Source: Demequina activiva (GTDB taxonomy: Bacteria > Actinomycetota > Actinomycetes > Actinomycetales > Demequinaceae). Taken from it: a stretch of 64,000 nt of DNA. Location: assembly GCF_016862815.1 (NCBI RefSeq), contig NZ_BONR01000001.1:1-64000 (forward strand), read 5' to 3'. The notes below the pieces were generated by a model. That model saw nothing but the letters and a program-made list of their open reading frames with translations. It was not told the DNA's origin and made no database searches. Made by a program: the position numbers and the translations under genes. This document shows positions 25,276 through 35,117 of this stretch, piece after piece (within the stretch, counting starts at the first letter, position 1; each line of letters opens with the position of its first letter).

Positions 25276-28200
25276 TCAGGCCGCGTCGTCGTCCTTGAGA
25301 CGCTGGGAGATCACGGTGGTGACGCCGTCGCCCCTCATGGTCACGCCGTAGAGCGCGTCGGCGATCTCCATGGTGCGCTTCTGGTGCGTGATCACGATGA
25401 GCTGGCTGTCCTCCTGCAGCTCGGTGAAGATCTCCAGCAGACGGCCCAGATTCGCGTCGTCGAGCGCCGCCTCGACCTCGTCCATCACGTAGAACGGGCT
25501 GGGGCGCGCCTTGAAGATGGCGACGAGCATCGCCACCGCCGTGAGGGAGCGCTCGCCTCCTGACAGGAGGGACAGTCGCTTGACCTTCTTGCCCGCCGGG
25601 CGAGCCTCGACCTCGATGCCGGTCTCGAGCATGTTCTTGGGGTCGGTGAGCACCAGCTTGCCCTCGCCGCCGGGGAACAGCCGGGGGAAGATCCGGTCGA
25701 ACTCGCGCTGCGTGTCCGCGAACGCCTCGACGAAGATGCGCTCCACGCGATCGTCGATCTCCCGCACGATCTCCAGCAGGTCCTCGCGCGACCTCTTGAT
25801 GTCGCTCAGCTGCGTCTGCAGGAACGTGTGCCGCTCCTCGAGCGCCGCGAACTCCTCGAGCGCGAGCGGGTTGACCCGCCCCAGCTGCCCCATCGCCCGC
25901 TCGGCGGTGCGCAGCCGCTTCTCCTGGGCGGAGCGCACGAACGGCTCGGTGGGCTGCTCCCCGGTGTCGGGGTCGGGCTCGGCGTCCGTGACCGGCACCG
26001 GCAGGTGCGGGCCGTACTCCTCGACCAGCTGCGACGGATCCATGCTGAGATCGTCGATCGCACGCTGCTCCAGCTGCTCCAGCCGCACCTTCTGCTGCGC
26101 GCGCGCCACCTCGTCACGGTGGACGTCGTCGGTCAGCCGGCGATGCTCGTCGGCGTGCTGCTCGACGAGCGCGCGCACGTCCGCCAGCTCGGACGTGCGT
26201 TCGGAGCGCGCGGCCTCCGCGGCCGCCCTGGCGTCGTCCGCCCGGGCGACGGACACGTCGATGGCCGCGAGCGCATCGGCCGTGCCGGCGATGACCTCGC
26301 GCGCGGCCTGTGCCTGGCGCTCGCGGCGCCTGGCCGCCTCCTCGGCACGGGCGCGGGCGTCGCGCTCGGCGACCACCGCGCGCTCGAGCGACTCGGCGCG
26401 CGCGGCGAGGGCACGCGCCCGCTCCTCCGCCGTGCGCAGGGCCAGGCGGGCCTCGGTCTCCCGGGCACGCGCGGCCACGGCCGCCTGAGCGTCCTCGTCG
26501 CGCTGCGACTGCGCCTGAGCGGTGTCCGCCTCGGTCTGCTCGGGCTCGGCCTGGGCGGCGGCCAGCCGCTCCGCAAGGCTCGAGAGCTCTTCGGACTGCG
26601 TCGCCATGCGCTCCTGCGCGGCGGCGATCTGGGTCTCGAGCCGCTCGGCGTCGGCGCGGGCTGCACGGGCGGAGGCGCCCAGGTGGCCCAGCTGCTCGGC
26701 GACCGCGGACATGCGGGCGTCGGACTCGTTGAGCCGCTCGAGCGTGCGCTCGAACGCCGTGCGCGCCTGCGCTGCCCGCTCCTCCGCCTCGCGGATCGCG
26801 AACGTGGTGGACTCGACGCTCCCGGTGGCCGCATCGCGCTTGGTCCGCGCCTCGTCCAGAGCGGCCTGCATGTGGAGCACGCTGGGCGCATCCCCGGCGC
26901 CGCCCTGCGCGTTCTGCGCCCCGAGCAGGTCGCCCCGGCGGGTGACGGCGACCACGTCCCGGTGGGCGGACACGACCGCGCGTGCGGCTGCGAGGTCATC
27001 CACCACCGCGACCCCGGACAGGAACGAGCGCACGGTGTCGACGATGCCCGCCGGGCCGGAGACCAGGTCCGCCGCCCAGGCAGCGCCGTCCGGCAGCGCG
27101 ACGTCGGGGTTGGTGACGGTCGCTCCCGCGTCGCCCACGAGGAACCATGAGCGGCCCGCGTCCTCGTCGCGCAGCCAGCGGATCGCGTCCACCGCGTCCT
27201 CGACCGAGTCGACGGCGACCGCGTCCGCGAGCCCGCCCAGGGCGGCAGCGACGGCGTCCTCCGCGTCGTCCGCGACATCGATGAGCGCGGCGACGGTGCC
27301 GCGCACGGAGCGGGAGCCGGAGGCCAGCAGCGCGCCGGCGCCGTCCTTGCGCGCCAGCGACATGTCGAGCGCCTCGACCTTGGCCGCCCAGGTGTCGCGC
27401 TCGCGCATCGCGCCGTTCAGCGCGTCCTTGAGCGCGTCGAGGGCGGACTTGGCCTCATCCCACTCCTCGGTGGCGGCCTCGTGCTGCTCGTCGAGATCCT
27501 CCTCGCCCTCCTCCACGGAGGCGACCTGCTGCTCGAGATGCTGGAACTCGGTGGTCGCCTCGTGCGCGCGGCGCTCCGCGTCGGCGAGCGCCTCGCGCAG
27601 GCGGCCGATCTCCGCCTCGGCCGCCTCGACGCTCGAGCGGCGAGCGGAGACGTCGCCCGCGAGGCGGGCGACTCCCTCGCGGCGGTCCGCGACGGAGCGC
27701 AGCAGGTTGGCGAGGTGCTTCTCGGAGCCCTCGGCGACCTGCTCGGCCTCGCGACGGCCGGCCTCGGCCTCCTCGAGCGCGGTCGCGGCCGCCGCGACCT
27801 CGGAGTCCAGCTCCGCCTTCGCGCTGCGGGCGCGCTCGAGCTGCTCGTCCAGATCCACCAGATCCGTGGGAGGCGCCTCCTGCGTGGCGTTGCCGAGCAT
27901 CCGCAGACGCTCCTCGGCGAGACCGGCCAGGTTGCGCAGCCGCTCGCGGATCGCGCTCAGGCGGTAGTAGATGTCGTTGGCCTTGGTCAGCGCAGGCGTG
28001 GACTCGGCGGCCGTGCGCTCGAGGTCCGCGAGGCGGGCGCGGGCCTCGGACAGCGCCTTCTCGACCTCGGCACGGCGCTGGTTCAGCGCCGTCTCGTCCG
28101 CCTGCTCCTGCTCGAGCTGCGCGGTCAGCTGAGCGAGGTCGTCAGCGAGCAGGCGCGCGCGAGCGTCGCGGACATCGACCTGGATGCGCTGCGCCTGACG

Positions 28201-28836
28201 CGCGACCTCGGCCTGCTTGCCCAGCGGGCCCAGCTGGCGGCGGATCTCCGCCGTGAGGTCCTGCACGCGCGTGAGGTTGCCCTGCATCGCGTCGAGCTTG
28301 CGCAGGGCCTTGTCCTTGCGCTTGCGGTGCTTGAGGATGCCCGCGGCCTCCTCGATGAAGTGGCGGCGGTCCTCGGGGGTGGCGCGCAGCACGGCGTCCA
28401 GCTGCCCCTGCCCCACGATCACGTGCATCTCGCGGCCCAGGCCGGAGTCGCTCAGGAGGTCCTGGATGTCGAGCAGGCGGCACGGCGAGCCGTTGATCTG
28501 GTACTCCGAGCCGCCCGAGCGGAACAGCGTGCGGGTGATCGTCACCTCGGTGTACTCGATGGGCAGGGCGCCGTCCGAGTTGTCGATCGTGAGCGAGACC
28601 TCCGCGCGGCCCAGCGGTGCGCGGCCGGAGGTGCCGGCGAAGATGACGTCGTCCATCTTGCCGCCGCGCAGCGTCTTCGCTCCCTGCTCGCCCATCACCC
28701 AGGCGAGCGCGTCGACCACATTGGACTTGCCGGAGCCGTTGGGGCCCACCACGCAGGTGACCCCCGGCTCGAACTCGAGCGTGGTCGCGGACGCGAACGA
28801 CTTGAAGCCGCGCAGCGTCAGCGTCTTGAGATGCAC
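25276..28836 (-). CDS. smc: Chromosome segregation protein SMC
   Basis: 1186 residues. SMC forms the condensin ring with ScpA/ScpB and folds the chromosome. The N-terminal Walker A is VVGPNGSGKSNVVDA. Long coiled coils surround a hinge near residues 505-660, and the C-terminal ABC part carries LSLLSGGERSLTAVAMLVAIF and FYVMDEVEAALDD. It starts at GTG 28836, with TAGGCT ending 6 nt before it, so the message is likely leaderless. In relatives smc is often next to ftsY; here two extra genes come between. Confidence 0.97.
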   Translation of the reverse strand: MHLKTLTLRGFKSFASATTLEFEPGVTCVVGPNGSGKSNVVDALAWVMGEQGAKTLRGGKMDDVIFAGTSGRAPLGRAEVSLTIDNSDGALPIEYTEVTITRTLFRSGGSEYQINGSPCRLLDIQDLLSDSGLGREMHVIVGQGQLDAVLRATPEDRRHFIEEAAGILKHRKRKDKALRKLDAMQGNLTRVQDLTAEIRRQLGPLGKQAEVARQAQRIQVDVRDARARLLADDLAQLTAQLEQEQADETALNQRRAEVEKALSEARARLADLERTAAESTPALTKANDIYYRLSAIRERLRNLAGLAEERLRMLGNATQEAPPTDLVDLDEQLERARSAKAELDSEVAAAATALEEAEAGRREAEQVAEGSEKHLANLLRSVADRREGVARLAGDVSARRSSVEAAEAEIGRLREALADAERRAHEATTEFQHLEQQVASVEEGEEDLDEQHEAATEEWDEAKSALDALKDALNGAMRERDTWAAKVEALDMSLARKDGAGALLASGSRSVRGTVAALIDVADDAEDAVAAALGGLADAVAVDSVEDAVDAIRWLRDEDAGRSWFLVGDAGATVTNPDVALPDGAAWAADLVSGPAGIVDTVRSFLSGVAVVDDLAAARAVVSAHRDVVAVTRRGDLLGAQNAQGGAGDAPSVLHMQAALDEARTKRDAATGSVESTTFAIREAEERAAQARTAFERTLERLNESDARMSAVAEQLGHLGASARAARADAERLETQIAAAQERMATQSEELSSLAERLAAAQAEPEQTEADTAQAQSQRDEDAQAAVAARARETEARLALRTAEERARALAARAESLERAVVAERDARARAEEAARRRERQAQAAREVIAGTADALAAIDVSVARADDARAAAEAARSERTSELADVRALVEQHADEHRRLTDDVHRDEVARAQQKVRLEQLEQRAIDDLSMDPSQLVEEYGPHLPVPVTDAEPDPDTGEQPTEPFVRSAQEKRLRTAERAMGQLGRVNPLALEEFAALEERHTFLQTQLSDIKRSREDLLEIVREIDDRVERIFVEAFADTQREFDRIFPRLFPGGEGKLVLTDPKNMLETGIEVEARPAGKKVKRLSLLSGGERSLTAVAMLVAIFKARPSPFYVMDEVEAALDDANLGRLLEIFTELQEDSQLIVITHQKRTMEIADALYGVTMRGDGVTTVISQRLKDDDAA

Positions 28837-28842
28837 GGGGTC

Positions 28843-28848
28843 AGCCTA
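28843..28848 (-). promoter_or_regulatory. -10 element TAGGCT, leaderless smc start
   Basis: TAGGCT on the minus strand with 6 nt to the GTG at 28836. Confidence 0.5.
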
Positions 28849-28947
28849 GGGGACGTGGGCCGTCGACCGTGCGAGGCGTGCGGCGAGCGTGCCCGCCGAG
28901 GGAAGTACCATGTCTGCCGAGCATCGTCCCCTCATCTCTGGAGTCCC

Positions 28948-31047
28948 ATGCCCCACGCGGTCTCGTCCCGTTTCAGGCTCGACATCGAAGGCATGCGTGC
29001 GGTCGCCATCGGACTGGTGCTGGTCTACCACGCCGGGGTCACGTTCCTGCCGGGTGGCTTCGTGGGCGTCGACGTGTTCTTCGTCATCTCCGGATTCCTG
29101 ATCACCGGCATGCTGGTGGCGGAGGCGGAGAAGCGGGGCACCATCTCGCTGCGGCGCTTCTACGCGCGCAGGGCGAAGCGCCTGCTGCCCATCGCCTCCG
29201 TGGTGCTCGTGGCCGCCGCGATCGTGACCGCGACGGTGCTGCCCGTGTCCGAGTCGCGGACGTTCGGCGTGGACATCGCGGCGGCGGCGCTGTACGTCGT
29301 GAACTGGACTCTCGCCGGGCGATCCGTCGACTATGCGGCCCAGGACGTCGGCGCCTCCCCCGTGCTGCACTTCTGGTCGCTGTCCGTCGAGGAGCAGTTC
29401 TACATCGCGTGGCCGCTGCTGCTGATCCTGGTCCTCGTGCTCGTGCGCAAGCGCCGTTCCCTGGTGCGGCCCACCATGGGCGTGGCCCTGCTCGTCATCG
29501 TCATCCCGTCCTTCGTGTGGTCCGTGGTCCTCACGGGGCGTCAGGACCCCAGCGCGTTCTTCGTCACCACGACCCGCCTGTGGGAGCTGGGCATCGGCGC
29601 CCTGCTGGCCATCGCCACCCCCCTGGTGAGGCGCCTGCCGGCGTGGAGCGGCCACGTGCTCGCAGCGACCGGACTCGCGGCCATCGGCTACGCGGCCGTG
29701 ACGTTCCGGGACACGATGGGGTGGCCGGGCTCGGCGGCCCTGGTGCCGGTGCTCGGCACCGCAGCGATCATCGCGGCCGGGAACATCGTCCCCGCGGGGG
29801 CGTTCCAGCGCCTCCTGTCGTGGAGGCCGCTGGTGTGGATCGGCGGGCTGTCCTACTCGCTGTACCTGTGGCACTGGGTGGTGCTGGTCGCCGGTCGCGA
29901 CGGGTTCGGGCTGGAGGGCGCGCGGTGGGGCATGGCGCTCGTGGCGCTGTCCTTCATCCCCGCGTGGGTGGGCCACCACCTGATCGAGAACCCCGTGCGG
30001 TTCTCGGAGCGCCTGTCCGTGGGCAGCACCACTGCCCTCGTCACCGGCGCGGCGTGCAGCCTCGTCGGAATCGTCGCAGGGCTGTCGGTGGCGACCTTCG
30101 CGGCGCCGGCGACCACGTCCGAGGTCGCCGGCGGAGCCGAGCAGGCGCACCTCGGCGCCGTGGCGCTGGGCTCGGACCCGTCAGCCAGCGTGCTGGGAAC
30201 GCCCCGCGACTCCTACCCGGTGATCTGGCCGCCGCTGGCCGACGCCGGCATGGACATCCCGTCCTACGACCGCGCGGAGTGCTTCACCGCGCCCACGGAG
30301 TCGGAGGCCAAGGCGTGCGACTTCGGCGACGTCGACTCGGACGTGCATCTGGTCGCCGTGGGCGACTCGAAGCTCGCGCAGTGGTACGACGCGCTCGACC
30401 TGGTGGGCAAGGCCAACGGGTGGCGGCTCACGATGTACTCCAAGGGCTCGTGCCCGTTCTCCGACTCGGGCCGCGTGCGCGACGAGCAGACGTGGCAGGT
30501 GTGCAGCGACTGGAACGACGCGACCCTCGACGCGATCCTCGCGTCGCAGCCCGACGCGGTGATCACCTCGCAGGGATCGAAGGTCGCGGTGCTGCCGGAG
30601 AACGAGGCCACCGCCACGGAGACCGAGGAGGATGCGATCACCGGCCTCACCCGCCGCTGGCAGACGCTCGCGGATGCGGGCATCCCGGTGATCGTGCTCG
30701 CGGACAACCCGCGCCCCCCATCGGGATACGACGCGATCACCTGCCTCACCGACAACGCGCAGGACGCGACGGCATGCGCGTTCCCCGGCGACGCGGCCGT
30801 GGACGCGAGCGGCATCCCGGCGCAGTCGGCCGCAGCCGCCGCCGTCCCCGGCACGGTCACGGTGGACCTCAACGACTACATCTGCCCGGCGCAGCAGTGC
30901 GCCCCGGTGATCGGCGAGGTGATCATCTACCGGTCGGGCGCGCACATCACGAACTCGTATGCCGTGTCCCTGGTGCCCGTCGCGATCGAGCGCTTCGCGA
31001 CGGCCGCGCGCGAGGTGGGCGTCGCCGTCCCGGCGTCGTCCGCCTGA
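28948..31047 (+). CDS. OafA/YrhL-type acyltransferase with SGNH-like C-terminal domain
   Basis: 699 residues. The N-terminal ~380 residues are an acyltransferase-3 domain with about ten membrane helices: RLDIEGMRAVAIGLVLVYHAG (catalytic His), GGFVGVDVFFVISGFLI and HFWSLSVEEQFYIAWPL. The outer C-terminal domain (about 440-695) looks like the SGNH/OafA-C fold: VAVGDSKLAQWYDAL gives the GDS Ser, GSCPF a family motif, and the end has a DxxH-like VIIYRSGAHITNSYA. Such proteins O-acetylate cell-wall or surface sugars. It is convergent with ndk-yqhA and alone on its strand. Confidence 0.88.
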   Translation: MPHAVSSRFRLDIEGMRAVAIGLVLVYHAGVTFLPGGFVGVDVFFVISGFLITGMLVAEAEKRGTISLRRFYARRAKRLLPIASVVLVAAAIVTATVLPVSESRTFGVDIAAAALYVVNWTLAGRSVDYAAQDVGASPVLHFWSLSVEEQFYIAWPLLLILVLVLVRKRRSLVRPTMGVALLVIVIPSFVWSVVLTGRQDPSAFFVTTTRLWELGIGALLAIATPLVRRLPAWSGHVLAATGLAAIGYAAVTFRDTMGWPGSAALVPVLGTAAIIAAGNIVPAGAFQRLLSWRPLVWIGGLSYSLYLWHWVVLVAGRDGFGLEGARWGMALVALSFIPAWVGHHLIENPVRFSERLSVGSTTALVTGAACSLVGIVAGLSVATFAAPATTSEVAGGAEQAHLGAVALGSDPSASVLGTPRDSYPVIWPPLADAGMDIPSYDRAECFTAPTESEAKACDFGDVDSDVHLVAVGDSKLAQWYDALDLVGKANGWRLTMYSKGSCPFSDSGRVRDEQTWQVCSDWNDATLDAILASQPDAVITSQGSKVAVLPENEATATETEEDAITGLTRRWQTLADAGIPVIVLADNPRPPSGYDAITCLTDNAQDATACAFPGDAAVDASGIPAQSAAAAAVPGTVTVDLNDYICPAQQCAPVIGEVIIYRSGAHITNSYAVSLVPVAIERFATAAREVGVAVPASSA

Positions 31048-31077
31048 CCTCAGTGCGTGGCGCCCGAGCGCGCCGCG

Positions 31078-31689
31078 CTAGCGCGCATCGGCCGTCGAGA
31101 CGTCCGCCTCGTCGGTGAGCGTGTCCGGGTTCAGGCCCTTGGCCTTGAGCTTGGTCTCCAGCAGCAGCGCCTGACGCTTGGCTCCCCAGTAGTCCATGAC
31201 CGCGAACAGCAGTCCGGAGATCACGAACGTGAAGTGCAGGCCGATGCGCCACGCGACGGCCTCGTAGTCCAGCTGCTTCGCGGGATCCGCGGCCGCCACG
31301 AAGTCCTTGAGCAGGAGGATCACGGAGATCGCGACGAGCGAGCCGATGAGCTTCATCTTGAGCCCGGAGAAGTCCACGGTGCCCATCCACGACGGGCGGT
31401 CCTCGGAGTCCTCCGCGACCTTGATCTTGGACACGAAGTTCTCGTAGCCCGCGAAGATCACGATCAGGATCAGGTTGCCCAGCAGCGCGATGTCGATGAG
31501 CGACAGCACGGCCACCGTGACCTCGTCCGCGGACTGCTCCATCGAGAAGTCATCGATGAGGTGCCACAGCTCGCCGAAGAACTTGAGCGCGACGATCACC
31601 AGTCCGGCGAGCAGCCCCACGTACATGGGGGCGAGCAGCCAGCGGCTGGCGAACAGGCTCCGCTCGAGCCCATCCTCGAACCGGTTCAT
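31078..31689 (-). CDS. YqhA / TIGR00645-like membrane protein
   Basis: 203 residues with about four membrane helices. It reads like the UPF0114/YqhA family (ASRWLLAPMYVGLLAGLVIVALKF, LIDIALLGNLILIVIFAGYENFVSK, LKMKLIGSLVAISVILLLKDF). A polar loop and tail follow. The function of the family is not known. The ATG overlaps the ndk stop as ATGA, so it is coupled to ndk. Confidence 0.82.
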   Translation of the reverse strand: MNRFEDGLERSLFASRWLLAPMYVGLLAGLVIVALKFFGELWHLIDDFSMEQSADEVTVAVLSLIDIALLGNLILIVIFAGYENFVSKIKVAEDSEDRPSWMGTVDFSGLKMKLIGSLVAISVILLLKDFVAAADPAKQLDYEAVAWRIGLHFTFVISGLLFAVMDYWGAKRQALLLETKLKAKGLNPDTLTDEADVSTADAR

Positions 31690-32108
31690 GCGAGGCCCGG
31701 GAACCAGATGCCGATCTCGCGCGCGGCGGACTCCTCCGAGTCCGAGCCGTGCACGAGGTTCTGCAGGACCTTCGTGGGCCACTGGCGGCCCAGGTCGCCA
31801 CGGATGGTGCCGGGCGCGGCGGTGGTGGGATCGGTGACGCCCGCGAGCGAGCGGAAGCCCTCGATCACGCGCTCGCCCTGCGCGACGATCGCGAGGGTGG
31901 GTCCGGAGAGCATGAACTCGACCAGCGGCTCGTAGAAGGGCTTGCCCACGTGCTCCTCGTAGTGCTGCTCGAGCAGCTCGGGCGTGGCCTGGCGCAGCTC
32001 GACGGCCACGAGCGTGTAGCCCTTGGCCTCGATGCGCCGCAGGATCTCCCCGGACAGGCCGCGCTGGACGCCGTCGGGCTTCACAAGGATCAGAGTGCGT
32101 TCCGTCAT
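31686..32108 (-). CDS. ndk: Nucleoside diphosphate kinase
   Basis: 140 residues. It transfers the gamma phosphate between nucleoside triphosphates and diphosphates. It starts with ERTLILVKPDGVQRGLSGEI. The active-site His lies in NLVHGSDSEESAAREIGIWF. TAGGCT ends 7 nt before the ATG, suggesting a leaderless transcript shared with the membrane gene behind it. Actinobacteria usually keep ndk near folC-DUF4233; here apt and one more gene intervene. Confidence 0.97.
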   Translation of the reverse strand: MTERTLILVKPDGVQRGLSGEILRRIEAKGYTLVAVELRQATPELLEQHYEEHVGKPFYEPLVEFMLSGPTLAIVAQGERVIEGFRSLAGVTDPTTAAPGTIRGDLGRQWPTKVLQNLVHGSDSEESAAREIGIWFPGLA

Positions 32109-32115
32109 GGCGGAC

Positions 32116-32121
32116 AGCCTA
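32116..32121 (-). promoter_or_regulatory. -10 element TAGGCT, leaderless ndk start
   Basis: TAGGCT on the minus strand with 7 nt to the ATG at 32108. Confidence 0.5.
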
Positions 32122-32176
32122 ATGGCGAGCGGCCGATGCGCGGGTTCAGAGCCGTGCCGGTGGGAGGATGGTAGAC

Positions 32177-32683
32177 GTGATCACCCTCGACGACTTCGAC
32201 ACCTACCCCGACTTCCCCGTGCCGGGAGTGCTGTTCTACGACATCAGCCCCATCCTGGGCGATGCGGCGACCTTCAGGACCGCGTGCGCGGCGCTGATGC
32301 CACGCGAGCCCGTGGACGTCGTGGTGGGCGTGGACGCACGCGGCTTCATCTTCGCGCCGGTGGTCGCGCAGCAGCTCGACGTGGGCATGGCGATGGTGCG
32401 CAAGAAGGGCAAGATGCCCGGCGTGCTCCTGGAGTCCACCGCGACCATCGAGTACGGAGCCTCGGACCTCGTCATCAGCCCCGTCGGCATCGAGAACAAG
32501 CGTGTGCTCGTGATCGACGACGTGCTGGCGACGGGCGGCACCGCCGCAGCCGTGGCGGAGATGCTCCATCGCGCCGGAGCGACCAGCGTCGAGTTCAGCT
32601 TCCTGCTGGAGCTCGATGCGCTGAACGGGCGGGAGGCGCTGGACGGCCACACCGTCACGTCCGTGGTGCGCGTGCCGGCCTGA
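32177..32683 (+). CDS. apt: Adenine phosphoribosyltransferase
   Basis: About 168 residues from GTG 32177, giving MITLDDFDTYPDFPVPGVLFYDISPIL. GGAGG (32163-32167) is 9 nt before this GTG but directly abuts the in-frame ATG at 32168, so the GTG is preferred. The enzyme salvages adenine to AMP with PRPP. The PRPP loop is RVLVIDDVLATGGTAAAV, and the flexible loop is VRKKGKMPG. In many actinobacteria apt sits with relA; here it is alone between ndk and the folC cluster. Confidence 0.94.
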   Translation: MITLDDFDTYPDFPVPGVLFYDISPILGDAATFRTACAALMPREPVDVVVGVDARGFIFAPVVAQQLDVGMAMVRKKGKMPGVLLESTATIEYGASDLVISPVGIENKRVLVIDDVLATGGTAAAVAEMLHRAGATSVEFSFLLELDALNGREALDGHTVTSVVRVPA

Positions 32684-32688
32684 GCCGC

Positions 32689-33183
32689 TCAGTCGGTCGC
32701 GGGCCGCGCCTGGGGACGCTTGTACCCGGGGGCCCAGCGCACGCCCAGCAGCACGAGCGCCACGATGATCAGGGCGCTCATGATCACCTGGAAGCCCACG
32801 AAGCCGGGGTTGGGGTCCATCGGGACCGAGTCGAGGCCCCTGATGTAGCCCGCGTGCGTCGCCACGGACGTGATGAGCGCGGCTCCCGGCAGCACGATGA
32901 GGATCACCAGGAACCACACCGGCAACTGCGCGGTGCCGGGATGCTCCCGCAGATAGTCAGACCACTGCCGGACGGCGTAGAACGTGGACAGGTTGACCAG
33001 CGCGAGTCCCACGAACATCGTCACGTAGACGCGCATCGGCGTGCTGACGTCGGCACCCTCGATCACCATCGCGAAGTTGATCAGCGACGTGCGCTCGAGC
33101 GCCCACACCACCATCGTCAGGCCCACGACACCCGCGGCGAGGGCGCCGCCCACGCGCCGCAGGAGCGACCTGGTGGTGCTCAC
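32689..33183 (-). CDS. Four-helix membrane protein, unknown function
   Basis: 164 residues from GTG 33183, which overlaps the stop of the DUF4233 gene as GTGA. Four membrane segments are predicted (about 13-32, 51-70, 84-106 and 126-146), with a basic tail (GYKRPQARPATD). No family recognised. It is the last gene of the folC-DUF4233 run and converges on apt with only 5 nt between. Confidence 0.72.
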   Translation of the reverse strand: MSTTRSLLRRVGGALAAGVVGLTMVVWALERTSLINFAMVIEGADVSTPMRVYVTMFVGLALVNLSTFYAVRQWSDYLREHPGTAQLPVWFLVILIVLPGAALITSVATHAGYIRGLDSVPMDPNPGFVGFQVIMSALIIVALVLLGVRWAPGYKRPQARPATD

Positions 33184-33626
33184 TGGCTGGACTCCGTGGC
33201 GCCGCCGGCGTCGCCGGCGCTCGCGGCCGCGTCTCGCTCGGCACGCTCGCGGTCGATGCGGCCGCCGAGGCGCAGGCCCATGATCCAGATCACCAGGAAC
33301 ACCGCGCCGATGACCGCGATCGCGGGAACGATCAGCCCGGCGAGCAGCATGGGGACCTGAAGGATCCAGCCCAGGATCCGTCCCCAGCGCCTCTTCTGCT
33401 GGCCCGACGCGTAGCCGAGGGCGAGCATGAGCGCCACGCCGCCGCCCAGCATCCAGCCGGGCGCGGCATCGATGAGCCCGTTGCGCGCGAAGCTCCACGC
33501 CACGAGGGTCGCGAACAGGGCGGCGAACGCCTCGAGCACGAGCACGGCCTGCGTGAACACGAGCGTCGCGGGGCGCTGGGGCTTGGCGGGCGCCTCGGCG
33601 TCCCGTGGCTGCGGCTGGTCCGTCAT
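33180..33626 (-). CDS. DUF4233 membrane protein
   Basis: 148 residues. Four predicted helices with the DUF4233 pattern: ATLVFTQAVLVLEAFAALFATLVAW, LLGG-like GWMLGGGVALMLALGYASG, and LGWILQVPMLLAGLIVPAIAVIGAVFLVIW followed by GLRLGGRIDRERAE. DUF4233 genes nearly always follow folC in actinobacteria, and this one overlaps the folC stop by 4 bp. The function is unknown. The tail is rich in Ala, Glu and Asp. Confidence 0.85.
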   Translation of the reverse strand: MTDQPQPRDAEAPAKPQRPATLVFTQAVLVLEAFAALFATLVAWSFARNGLIDAAPGWMLGGGVALMLALGYASGQQKRRWGRILGWILQVPMLLAGLIVPAIAVIGAVFLVIWIMGLRLGGRIDRERAERDAAASAGDAGGATESSQ

Positions 33627-35029
33627 CGGGCGCGGCCCGCCCCCTTGCGCTTGTCGGCGCCCATGAGGATGCGCGCCTCCGCGACCACGGTCACCGATCC
33701 GACCACGAGCACGCCCGCGCCCATGTCGTGAACGCTCTCCGCGGCCTGGACCGCGCGGTCGATCGCGTCCGGAAGGTCGCTCGCCTGGCTCACCCGGTCC
33801 TCCCCGAACACGTCGCGAGCGATCTCGGCGAGCTCGTGCGCGGGGATGGCGCGGGGGGAGGCCGATGCGGTCACGACCACGTGGTCGAGCACGCCTTCGA
33901 GTCCGGCGAGGATGCCCTCGGCATCCTTGTCCGCGAGCACGCCCACGACGCCCACGAGGGACTCGAAGGCGAAGGACTCGTCGAGGGCGCCCACGAGCGC
34001 GTCGATGCCGGCCGGATTGTGCGCGACGTCGACGAGGACCATGGGCGAGGTGCGCACGGACTCGAGGCGACCGGGAGAGGTCACCGCGCCGAATCCGGCC
34101 TCGACGGTCTCGCCGTCGAGCGCCTGCGGCTCGCCGCCGTCCGCGAGCAGAGCCTCCGTGGCCGCGAGCGCGAGCAGCGCGTTGCGGGCCTGGTAGTCGC
34201 CGTACAGCGGGACGAAGATCTCGGCGTAGGTCGCAGCGGGGGTGCGCAGCGTCACGAGCTGACCGCCCACGCCGGGCTGGCGATCCACGACCTCGAGGTC
34301 GTGGCCCTCCCACAGCGCACGGGCGCCTCGCTCCGCGACGGCGTTCAGCAGCACGGGGGTGACCGCGTCCGACTGCTCCGCGATGATCGCGGCCGCTCCG
34401 TCCTTGATGATGCCGGCCTTCTCGCGGGCGATGCCGGCGAGGTCGTCTCCCAGCCACTGCGCGTGGTCCAGGCTCACGGTCGACACCACGGCCACGTCGC
34501 CATCCGCGACGTTGGTCGCGTCCCAGACGCCTCCCATGCCGACCTCGACGACGGCGACGTCCACAGGAGCGTCGGCGAAGGCGGCGTACGCCAGCACCAC
34601 GAGCACCTCGAAGAAGCTCAGGCGAGGGCCGCCGCCGTCGATCGACTTCGCGTCGACCATGTGGATGATCGGGGCGACCTCCTGCCACAGGCGGATGAAG
34701 TCCGCCTGCGAGATGGGCTCGCCGTCGATCTGGATGCGTTCGCGCACCGAGGTCAGGTGCGGCGACGTGAACAGCCCGGTGCGCAGCCCGTGCTCGCGCA
34801 CCAGGGACTCCACCATGCGCGCGGTCGACGTCTTGCCGTTGGTGCCGGTGAGGTGCACCACCTTGAAGGCCGACTGCGGGCTGCCGAGCAGATCGGTGAC
34901 CTCGCGCACGCGCTCGAGCGTGGGCTCGAAGTCGTGCTCGGGGTTGCGGGACAGGATGTGCTGGTAGATCTCGCGCTCTGCCTCATCAGGAGTGAGGCCG
35001 CCGAGCGTGAGGTCGCTGGGGTCAGGCAT
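33623..35029 (-). CDS. folC: Folylpolyglutamate synthase/dihydrofolate synthase, copy 1
   Basis: 468 residues. It adds glutamate to folates (and to dihydropteroate, if bifunctional). The start ATG at 35029 gives MPDPSDLTLGGLTPDEAEREIY. The Mur-ligase ATP loop is LTGTNGKTSTARMVESL, followed by GLFTSPHLTSVRERI, DHAQWLGDDLAGIAREKAGIIK (carbamylated-Lys region) and VDVAHNPAGIDAL. It is followed by DUF4233 in the standard arrangement, so this is the orthologous copy. A second homologue lies 750 bp away on the same strand. Confidence 0.94.
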   Translation of the reverse strand: MPDPSDLTLGGLTPDEAEREIYQHILSRNPEHDFEPTLERVREVTDLLGSPQSAFKVVHLTGTNGKTSTARMVESLVREHGLRTGLFTSPHLTSVRERIQIDGEPISQADFIRLWQEVAPIIHMVDAKSIDGGGPRLSFFEVLVVLAYAAFADAPVDVAVVEVGMGGVWDATNVADGDVAVVSTVSLDHAQWLGDDLAGIAREKAGIIKDGAAAIIAEQSDAVTPVLLNAVAERGARALWEGHDLEVVDRQPGVGGQLVTLRTPAATYAEIFVPLYGDYQARNALLALAATEALLADGGEPQALDGETVEAGFGAVTSPGRLESVRTSPMVLVDVAHNPAGIDALVGALDESFAFESLVGVVGVLADKDAEGILAGLEGVLDHVVVTASASPRAIPAHELAEIARDVFGEDRVSQASDLPDAIDRAVQAAESVHDMGAGVLVVGSVTVVAEARILMGADKRKGAGRAR

Positions 35030-35105
35030 GCGGACAGTGTCCCACGCACCCGCGCAGGCGCGCCTCCGCCGCGCGACCGACTTGGGCACGGGGTTGTCCC
35101 GGACC

Positions 35106-35111
35106 TAGACT
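35106..35111 (+). promoter_or_regulatory. -10 element TAGACT, leaderless cyclase start
   Basis: TAGACT, 6 nt, then the ATG at 35118. TTGGGC stands 18 bp further upstream as a weak -35. Confidence 0.5.
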
Positions 35112-35117
35112 CGCGCC